Shown piece after piece: positions 1 through 4,958 of a DNA stretch of 6,100 nt (position 1 is its first letter; each line of letters starts with the position of its first letter). The stretch spans positions 1-6,100 of the forward strand of contig JAATEU010000071.1 of the NCBI GenBank assembly GCA_015655565.1, written 5' to 3'. The notes under the pieces were generated by a model that made no database searches, was not told where the DNA came from, and saw only the letters and a program-made list of their open reading frames with translations. The stretch is from Clostridiales bacterium. GTDB lineage: Bacteria; Bacillota; Clostridia; Lachnospirales; Lachnospiraceae. Position numbers and translations under genes: made by a program.

Positions 1-2
1 AT

Positions 3-68
3 AAAAAGATTTTGAACAGATTTCATACATTGTTTGTGCCGGAAGGTGAAGCCGCCCGGCATGTCTGA
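3..68 (+). CDS. Possible 3' end of an upstream gene (21 codons visible)
   Basis: One + frame is open from the window edge to a TGA at 66-68 and would end in ...FVPEGEAARHV. The residues look plausible for a protein C-terminus, but 21 codons are too few to recognise a family. An opposite-strand frame is also open here, from an ATG at 60-62 out to the left edge, without a convincing ribosome site, so the strand is not certain. A 7-bp stem (GTGCCGG at 36-42 with CCGGCAT at 56-62, one G-T pair) falls inside this stretch. If the + reading is right, the prenyltransferase-like gene could be co-transcribed with this gene. Confidence 0.2.
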   Translation, partial: KKILNRFHTLFVPEGEAARHV

Positions 69-165
69 AAGGTTGAAAGATAATATAATATATGAAAGGA
101 ATGCCACAATTAATTCTTTCAACCTATTTATTTGTGGCAGTATCGCAAGCCTGCTTGCGATATGC
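66..165 (+). promoter_or_regulatory. Candidate structured leader upstream of the prenyltransferase-like gene
   Basis: Three inverted repeats are packed in front of the likely start codon at 179. Stem A pairs 70-80 (AGGTTGAAAGA) with 115-125 (TCTTTCAACCT), 11 bp perfect, and extends to 66-69/127-130 past a bulged A126 with one G-U pair. Stem B pairs 102-109 (TGCCACAA) with 132-139 (TTGTGGCA), 8 bp perfect. Stem C is the 10-bp-arm palindrome at 141-162. A and B interleave, so they exclude each other unless they form a pseudoknot; C fits with either, but its outer extension (137-139 with 163-165) competes with B. That arrangement is what a switching leader RNA would look like. No known riboswitch consensus was recognised and no poly-T terminator follows any stem. 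A TATAAT at 84-89 has no good -35 and lies inside loop A, so the transcription start is unknown. Confidence 0.4.
141..162. repeat. Perfect 10-bp-arm palindrome with 2-bp centre
   Basis: Left arm TATCGCAAGC (141-150) and right arm GCTTGCGATA (153-162) are exact reverse complements separated by CT. The centre is at 151-152 and the right arm ends 16 bp before the ATG at 179. As DNA it has the form of an operator for a dimeric regulator; as RNA it would form a hairpin with a small loop. No U-tract follows on either strand, so it is not an intrinsic terminator. What binds it, if anything, cannot be told from the sequence. Confidence 0.6.
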
Positions 166-178
166 AATGGGTATAATA

Positions 179-838
179 ATGAAACAATACAAACGGTTAC
201 CACAGCATATTGGAATTATTCCGGATGGCAACAGAAGATGGGCACAAAGTAATGGCTTGAATAAAGAAGACGGTTATGAACATGGCATCAGTCCCGGATT
301 TGAACTTTACATGGAATGCATTGGATTAGGAATTAAAGAAATGACCTTTTATGGCTTTACACAGGATAATACCAAGAGGCCTGCCGTTCAGACAAAAGCC
401 TTTCAGAAAGCCTGTGTGGATTCTGTTATGCAACTTTCAGGGCAGGATGCAAACCTGCTGGTTATAGGTAATACCAGTTCTCCCTTATTTCCTAAGGAAC
501 TGCTTTCCTTTACAAAACGGGCTGTCATTGGAAAAGGACTGATGAATATTAATTTCTTAGTGAATTACGGCTGGGACTGGGATTTGAGTCATTCCTTAAA
601 ATCAGGGGGAATAAATGGAAAAGACAGTTTTATAACGGGAATTGCTTCATATGATATATCAAGAATTGATTTGATTATAAGGTGGGGCGGCAGAAGGCGG
701 CTAAGCGGGTTTCTTCCCATACAGTCCATTTATGCTGATTTCTATGTAATAGACGCTATGTGGCCGGAATTTAGTTTAAAGCATTTATATGAAGCCCTGG
801 ACTGGTATCAGACCCAGGATATTACACTTGGAGGATAA
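179..838 (+). CDS. Divergent cis-prenyltransferase (undecaprenyl diphosphate synthase family)
   Basis: This is a 219-residue member of the cis-isoprenyl diphosphate synthase family, which condenses isopentenyl diphosphate units on an allylic primer to make polyprenyl diphosphates such as the cell-wall lipid carrier. Family blocks are in order: PDGNRRWA (15-22), YGFTQDNTKRP (58-68), NFLVNYG (125-131) and IRWGGRRRLSGFLP (167-180) followed by YADFY (185-189) and WPEF. By alignment to the E. coli enzyme from memory, Asp26 is kept (D16), as are Arg77 (R67), Arg194 (R168), Arg200 (R174) and Ser202 (S176). His43 becomes Tyr33, Trp75 becomes Thr65, Glu198 becomes Arg172, and Glu213 becomes Asp187. 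It is shorter than the usual 240-255 residues. The frame is open back to ATGs at 92, 101 and 167, but these would translate the inverted-repeat region; 179 gives the N-terminus usual for the family (about 15 residues before PDGN), although its ribosome site is weak (ATGGG at 167-171). It is probably a paralogue with altered chemistry or substrate rather than the essential UppS. Confidence 0.85.
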   Translation: MKQYKRLPQHIGIIPDGNRRWAQSNGLNKEDGYEHGISPGFELYMECIGLGIKEMTFYGFTQDNTKRPAVQTKAFQKACVDSVMQLSGQDANLLVIGNTSSPLFPKELLSFTKRAVIGKGLMNINFLVNYGWDWDLSHSLKSGGINGKDSFITGIASYDISRIDLIIRWGGRRRLSGFLPIQSIYADFYVIDAMWPEFSLKHLYEALDWYQTQDITLGG

Positions 839-842
839 ATAC

Positions 843-882
843 TATCATTAAGCATAATTGACAGATTCCCTGTTTAATGATA
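843..882. promoter_or_regulatory. Dyad overlapping the repressor gene promoter (candidate operator)
   Basis: TATCATTAAGCA (843-854) and TGTTTAATGATA (871-882) are inverted copies matching at 11 of 12 positions, the exception being a G-T pair, with a 16-bp spacer. The spacer contains the -35 box and the right arm runs through the promoter spacer into the -10 box, so a protein on this dyad would block the promoter. It starts 5 bp after the prenyltransferase stop, so it could also form a hairpin at that transcript's 3' end, but no T-tract follows. Autoregulation by the CsoR-like product is an inference; the AT-rich arms do not resemble the GC-centred copper operators I know of. Confidence 0.45.
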
Positions 883-886
883 TCGT
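858..886 (+). promoter_or_regulatory. Sigma-A-type promoter for the CsoR-like gene
   Basis: A perfect -35 box TTGACA (858-863) is followed after 17 bp by TATCGT (881-886), which matches the -10 consensus at 4 of 6 positions. Transcription would begin near 892-894, leaving an untranslated leader of about 40 bases that contains the strong ribosome site at 916-922. The start would fall almost on the ATG at 893, which argues against that ATG as the translation start. Confidence 0.6.
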
Positions 887-915
887 AACTCTATGCCTTT
901 TAAGGTTAATGCATC

Positions 916-922
916 AAAGGAG
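916..922 (+). promoter_or_regulatory. Ribosome binding site that sets the GTG start at 932
   Basis: AAAGGAG is followed by a 9-base spacer and then GTG at 932-934. The alternative ATG at 893 has no purine-rich site before it, and an internal ATG at 944 would have a 21-base spacing, so this site selects GTG 932. Confidence 0.75.
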
Positions 923-931
923 ATAAATAAA

Positions 932-1207
932 GTGCGTCAGTGTATGGATTCGGAAAAACTTCATAAAAGAATAAAAAAAATAATAGGACAATTAAATGCT
1001 ATTGAGCGGATGATAGATGAGGATGTTCCCTGTGAAAGTGTTCTAATACAGATTAATGCGGCAAAAGGTGCATTACATAAGGTTGGACAGGTTGTCTTAG
1101 AGGGGCATCTTAATCATTGTGTACGGGGTGGGATTAAACATGGGAATGCGGATAAAACCGTAGCGGAATTTGCAAAAGCGATTGAGCATTTTTCAAGAAT
1201 GTCATAG
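932..1207 (+). CDS. CsoR/RcnR-family metal- or thiol-sensing repressor
   Basis: This is a 91-residue, all-helical small repressor of the CsoR/RcnR/FrmR (DUF156) family, cytoplasmic DNA-binding proteins that release their operator on binding a metal, persulfide or formaldehyde. The signature is clear: RIKKIIGQLNAIERMI near the N-terminus, then C34 (in VPCES), H59 and C63 (GHLNHC). Spacings of 25 and 4 residues reproduce the Cys-His-Cys copper(I) site of CsoR (Cys36, His61, Cys65 in the M. tuberculosis protein). That favours a CsoR-like sensor over RcnR or FrmR, but Cys pairs also serve sulfide sensors, so the ligand is not settled. An extra Cys lies at position 4. The frame is open upstream to ATG 893, but GTG 932 is chosen for its ribosome site and because the promoter lies too close to 893. 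There is no copper ATPase, copZ or rhodanese gene in the window. A dyad over its promoter suggests self-regulation. Confidence 0.88.
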   Translation: MRQCMDSEKLHKRIKKIIGQLNAIERMIDEDVPCESVLIQINAAKGALHKVGQVVLEGHLNHCVRGGIKHGNADKTVAEFAKAIEHFSRMS

Positions 1208-1221
1208 GATTTGGTGAGTAA

Positions 1222-3126
1222 TCATTTAATAATAAGAATAACCTTATCAGAATCTGTATTTATCAAAATCCTGTAAATATTATGTTTCCAGGCTAACTGT
1301 AATCTGGTGTCGGTAATTGGAATTTCTTCATATGCCAGGGAAGCATTACCGAGAACACGGATCTGCCCCAGCTCACCAATTATAATTATATTATTTTCAA
1401 TCTCTGGTTTTTCATAGGCCATTAAGGAAAGGGTGCAATTTGTTGATTCTACTTCTGTCGAATAAGTGAATTTATCTTCAATTTTGATATTTTTATTTTT
1501 ATTCAGGGTTATTTTCCGGAGGTATTTATGAATACATGCTTCTTTGGGATAAGCATCCGCAATATCCATAAAGATGGAAGGATTGTTTAAATCCAAATTT
1601 ACCTCAACATCCTTTGCACAGTATTCACGTCCGTTTTTCTGCATTACTCCGTTTATGGTCGGCAGGTTATGATAAGCAGACTGCATGGTCCATATCTCAT
1701 AACGCTGTGGGGAAAAAGTTTTTTGGGAATAGGTTTCTACACCGATATCAATTAAAAAAGGGCGGCTATTTTTATATACGGTAAAACTTCCGGTATCATT
1801 GTGGTTGTGGCTGTCCTGGTTATGGCCGGCCTTGGCTGCTAAAAAGTATGTGGAGTCGCTTACGGCAAATACACCTGCACTTTTATAGTAGATATCCTTA
1901 TGTAAGAGACGAACGGCTGTATTATAAGCTTCTATTTCATCATTTGCAAATAAGGATTGAACCCGGTAGAAGAGATTTAATTCTTCCGACAGTAATTTAT
2001 CAGCGGAAGCTTTATAATCAAGAGCGGCGAATTTCATCATATCAGGACTGTTGACATGTTTGGCAAATAAGAATTCCCTGGCGCCTGCACGGCCTGCAAC
2101 AGGTGAACAGTCAGCAAAATTAATATAATAAATGTCTTCTACATGGACATTATAGATGTATTCGGCTATGTTCTTAATTTTGGAATTACCGTAAAAATCA
2201 AAAGCCTGATTGGTTATTGAATTTAATACCTCCATGGCATGAAAGAGACATAATCCTGCATGGCGGTAATATTGCGCCCCTTCATCACAGCAGCCATCTT
2301 CCCCATATCCTTTTAGAAAGTAATCAATGCTTTTGGAAGCCTTTAATAATACTTTTTTTTGTATGGACTGCCAATTTTCTACTCCTGTAGTATTGGTGAT
2401 AGAAATGGAAGCCTCCGTTAAATCATCCCTGGAATGAATCCAGACACCGTCCTTATATTTTGAAGGCTTTGAAGATATTAAGAATACTGTCAGCAGTATA
2501 TTTTGTGTACACCAGATGGTCCAGTTATTCATAGGTTCATCCTCCCGGCCCATCCACCAGAAATGACAGTTCAGATAGGGATACAGGATGCGGTGAAGGA
2601 ATTCGGCTTCCATCCTGATACAGATATGCTCCGATATTTCATCTAATTTATTCTTCATAAGGGAATAAATCATGGCAAGCTGTGCGCCTGTTTCACAGGC
2701 AAATAAATCTAAGACCGGGCGGGTGGTATCCGGCAGACAGTTTTCCCCGAAGGAACGGGTATAGGTATTATGGGGCGGGAGCTGCCAGGCACTTTCTTCA
2801 CACAATAAAAATATTCCGTCAACTATGGCGTCCATAAAGCGGCCCTTATTTTCAATACATTCAGTTAAGACAAAAGTATTCAGTTTTCTCCGGCGTTCCA
2901 TATAGGCATTCTCAAATTGTACGCGATTTCCTGTTTTGTAGTAATCCATAAAAAGAGTGGCAGGAATAAAAGGGTAGGAATAGGGCATATAAGATTCAGC
3001 CAGGGATATCATTTCTTTTTTTCTTAATGCATTTAATGCATTCCAGGCCGGCCTGTTTCCAATATCCGGGAAGGGTATGTAATCATTTAGTTTAATATTT
3101 AATTCTTGCGCCTTTTCGTAAAACAT
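1222..3126 (-). CDS. Heparinase II/III-like protein, probably a cytoplasmic polysaccharide/oligosaccharide lyase
   Basis: The 634-residue protein has the layout of the heparinase II/III superfamily: a helical (alpha/alpha toroid) half, about 20-375, followed by a beta-rich half, about 410-634. The clearest signature is GHNQDSHNHNDTGSF (434-448), the His-rich catalytic/metal-site block of this superfamily, followed by RPFLIDIGVETY (455-466) and SAYHNLPTINGV (483-494). In the helical half, CDEGAQYYRHAG (280-291) carries candidate catalytic Tyr286/Tyr287 and NNWTIWCTQN (200-209) a candidate Asn that neutralises the uronate carboxyl. Such enzymes cleave uronic-acid glycans by beta-elimination. 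The N-terminus has no signal peptide or membrane segment, so the protein should act on imported oligosaccharides. The ATG has an AGGAGG site (3133-3138) with 6-base spacing. It is the last of three co-oriented genes behind a two-component system that likely controls it. The substrate (heparin, alginate, hyaluronan, ulvan or other) cannot be assigned; a non-lyase role is possible. Confidence 0.85.
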   Translation of the reverse strand: MFYEKAQELNIKLNDYIPFPDIGNRPAWNALNALRKKEMISLAESYMPYSYPFIPATLFMDYYKTGNRVQFENAYMERRRKLNTFVLTECIENKGRFMDAIVDGIFLLCEESAWQLPPHNTYTRSFGENCLPDTTRPVLDLFACETGAQLAMIYSLMKNKLDEISEHICIRMEAEFLHRILYPYLNCHFWWMGREDEPMNNWTIWCTQNILLTVFLISSKPSKYKDGVWIHSRDDLTEASISITNTTGVENWQSIQKKVLLKASKSIDYFLKGYGEDGCCDEGAQYYRHAGLCLFHAMEVLNSITNQAFDFYGNSKIKNIAEYIYNVHVEDIYYINFADCSPVAGRAGAREFLFAKHVNSPDMMKFAALDYKASADKLLSEELNLFYRVQSLFANDEIEAYNTAVRLLHKDIYYKSAGVFAVSDSTYFLAAKAGHNQDSHNHNDTGSFTVYKNSRPFLIDIGVETYSQKTFSPQRYEIWTMQSAYHNLPTINGVMQKNGREYCAKDVEVNLDLNNPSIFMDIADAYPKEACIHKYLRKITLNKNKNIKIEDKFTYSTEVESTNCTLSLMAYEKPEIENNIIIIGELGQIRVLGNASLAYEEIPITDTRLQLAWKHNIYRILINTDSDKVILIIK

Positions 3127-3147
3127 GATATGCCTCCTGTCAGATAA

Positions 3148-3179
3148 GTAACTTTTTGCCGGTACGGCAAAATAGTTAC
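3148..3179 (-). repeat. Strong intergenic hairpin between regulator and lyase genes
   Basis: GTAACTTTTTGCCG (3148-3161) pairs with 3165-3179 over 14 bp with a single bulged T at 3173 and a 3-base loop; the inner 19 bp (TTTTGCCG, GTA, CGGCAAAA) are perfectly symmetrical. Read on the - strand it lies about 17 bases after the regulator stop and ends 9 bases before the lyase ribosome site. In that direction no U-run follows, so it is not a standard terminator; on the + strand the downstream GTTTATTTTA is U-rich, so it could stop antisense transcripts. It may be an mRNA processing or stability element setting lyase versus regulator levels, or a DNA operator. Confidence 0.5.
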
Positions 3180-3195
3180 GTTTATTTTACAATCC

Positions 3196-4812
3196 TTAAA
3201 TTTTCATCTTAACCTGAATATAATCCCTTGGTGAACAGCCTTCCACCTTCTTAAAAACCTTACTGAAATAAAAAGAGCTTTCAAAGCCAAGTCTGTCGGC
3301 TATTTCATACAATTTTAAATTACTATCTGCCATAAGTACCTTTGCTTTAGCAATTTTCCTCTGGGTAATATATTCGGAGAAACCGGCATCGTTATATTTT
3401 TTAAATAACTGGCTCAAATAATTCGGACTTATTCCAAAGACTGAAGATACGTCATTTAAGGTTAATTTTTCATTAATATGCAATTCTATATATTTCTTTA
3501 CGTTGGTTACAATGTGGTTTTTATAATTCTTTTTTTGTTCCATTAACACATTACATAACCCATCCCTGAAAAACAGCAGCCAGCCGGTGACCTGATCCAC
3601 ATTGGCCTGCTTATAAAGGGAACGGTAGCCGTCGGTTTCTTCCCGGAATATATCAGCCACCGTCTCTTCCCCGTCAGGCAGCAGTGAGATGGCAAGATAA
3701 AGTATATTACTTGCCGCATCAATGGATTGCAGGTAATGGGCCTGATGGGCATGAAAAATATTCGATATCTGATTAAAAACGGAAGTTAAGGTATCCGTGT
3801 CAAATTCTTCAAAAGCCTTTTTAATATCGTTACGGAACAGGGACATATTAAAAATATTCTTAGAGAATTTATCTGTTCGTAAATCTTCATAAAATAAAAC
3901 AGGTTTTTCTGCCGTAACAGATGAAAATATCTGCCGTGCATCCTGATATGCTTCCGAAATATGAAGGGGATTATGACATGGGCTGCCGATACTGCTAAGT
4001 ATGGTTACGTTAAAATAATTATGGACCATGGAACAGGTTTTATCCAGCACTTCTGATATAATCTCCTTATAGTTCTTTCCCTGAGCTTCATCAAGACAAA
4101 AGATAATTGAAAAATGTTTTGTATCTAAAGAGGCAGCATAACAGGTAATATATTTTTTCGCAATTTTTTGTATCATCTGAATCGTACTGGAGTAGAGGCT
4201 TAAAAGCCTGTTTTTATCCGGGGACTTCCACATAGGTGTGTATTCAACAATTTCACAATGACTTACGGCATAAGAGCTGGCATTAAATTCGAGATTAAGT
4301 TCATTGGCCTGTATGCGTTCCTGCTTTTCATTTTCAAAAAGGTTAAACAGCAGTTTAATGAAAAATTTGTCATAAAAGGGCTGTGTTACCATAACGGTTG
4401 AAACCGTGAGGTTTGGATTACCTTCTTCTGTTTCCTCAACGGATTGAAGTGCCTTTTTTATGGCGGCAGTTAAATCCTCCTGATTTAATTCAAGCTTTAT
4501 CAGGTATTCAATAACCTGATATTTCATTGCTTCCTTTAAAAATTGAAATTCCTCATAGCTCGTTAAAATAAGGAATGCGGGCAGCTTTCCAAACCGTTCC
4601 CTGCAGGCTTTCATCAGTTCCAACCCATTCATCCGGGGCATCTTAATATCCGTAATTACAATCTTTGGACCATACTTTTCAATAAATTCCAACCCCTGGA
4701 CCCCATCCTTGGCAATACCGCATATCTCAATTCCAAGCTCCGTCCAGTTTAACATGGACCGAATCCCAATTTGCACTAAAGGCTCATCTTCAACAATCAA
4801 TAATTTTGTCAT
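3196..4812 (-). CDS. YesN-type response regulator with AraC DNA-binding domain
   Basis: This is a 538-residue transcription factor. Residues 1-120 are a receiver domain: acidic pocket E8/D9, phospho-acceptor D55 in VITDIKMPRMNGLEL, conserved T84 (LILTSYEEF) and K106. The residue after K106 is Leu instead of the usual Pro. Residues 438-538 are an AraC/XylS domain with two helix-turn-helix units (about 451-474, LTLNDVSSVFGISPNYLSQLF, and about 499-522, LKLYEIADRLGFESSFYFSKVF). The roughly 300-residue middle section has no motif that I recognise; long linkers of this kind are usual in YesN-type regulators. It should be phosphorylated by the kinase encoded just upstream and activate carbohydrate genes, plausibly including the downstream lyase. 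The ATG start has an AGGGAGGA ribosome site at 4823-4830 with about 10-base spacing, and the receiver begins directly (MTKLLIVEDEP). Confidence 0.92.
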   Translation of the reverse strand: MTKLLIVEDEPLVQIGIRSMLNWTELGIEICGIAKDGVQGLEFIEKYGPKIVITDIKMPRMNGLELMKACRERFGKLPAFLILTSYEEFQFLKEAMKYQVIEYLIKLELNQEDLTAAIKKALQSVEETEEGNPNLTVSTVMVTQPFYDKFFIKLLFNLFENEKQERIQANELNLEFNASSYAVSHCEIVEYTPMWKSPDKNRLLSLYSSTIQMIQKIAKKYITCYAASLDTKHFSIIFCLDEAQGKNYKEIISEVLDKTCSMVHNYFNVTILSSIGSPCHNPLHISEAYQDARQIFSSVTAEKPVLFYEDLRTDKFSKNIFNMSLFRNDIKKAFEEFDTDTLTSVFNQISNIFHAHQAHYLQSIDAASNILYLAISLLPDGEETVADIFREETDGYRSLYKQANVDQVTGWLLFFRDGLCNVLMEQKKNYKNHIVTNVKKYIELHINEKLTLNDVSSVFGISPNYLSQLFKKYNDAGFSEYITQRKIAKAKVLMADSNLKLYEIADRLGFESSFYFSKVFKKVEGCSPRDYIQVKMKI

Positions 4813-4958
4813 AGAATTAGAATCCTCCCTCCAAAGAGCAATTAAAATAATAATTAATAAAAAAATAGTTTAAGATTATGCTTTACCAAACCAATTATAG
4901 TTTATATGATTTAAATTAAAATAAACAGATTAAAACAAAAATCCCGCAGGATAAAAAA
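4813..4958 (-). other. AT-rich gap between kinase and regulator genes
   Basis: This 146-bp, strongly AT-rich gap is long for a kinase-regulator pair. On the - strand just after the kinase stop, ATCC (4949-4952) and GGAT (4941-4944) form a 4-bp stem followed by TTTTGTTTTA, a weak terminator-like element that might give partial read-through. A TATAAT on the - strand at 4894-4899 has no acceptable -35 at 16-18 bp, so a separate regulator promoter is possible but unproven. The regulator ribosome site closes the gap. No gene is seen here. Confidence 0.4.

Noticed and set aside
66..165. Known riboswitch (cobalamin, TPP, SAM, fluoride) or T-box in the leader
   Set aside because: None of the conserved core boxes of these classes could be recognised in the sequence.
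172..177. TATAAT hexamer as a promoter -10 box
   Set aside because: A transcript from it would begin after the ATG at 179, and there is no -35 at suitable spacing.
92..178. N-terminal extension of the prenyltransferase from ATG 92 or 101 giving a hydrophobic, anchor-like segment
   Set aside because: Neither ATG has a usable ribosome site, the residues come from translated stems, and the family normally starts about 15-25 residues before the DGN motif, as ATG 179 does.
61..252. A 63-codon + frame from ATG 61 with a hydrophobic middle stretch
   Set aside because: It overlaps the prenyltransferase start by 74 bases in another frame, has a poorly spaced ribosome site, and runs through the inverted-repeat region, which explains its apparent pattern.
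843..882. Intrinsic terminator of the prenyltransferase gene
   Set aside because: The stem is AT-rich with a 16-base loop and is not followed by a T-tract; overlap with a good promoter suggests an operator instead.
1848..2054. A 68-codon + frame opposite the lyase-like gene
   Set aside because: It is antisense to a clear family domain, and its Arg/Tyr-rich product resembles no protein I know.
3543..3752. A 69-codon - frame inside the regulator gene
   Set aside because: Alternate frame of a well-supported coding region, with no ribosome site.
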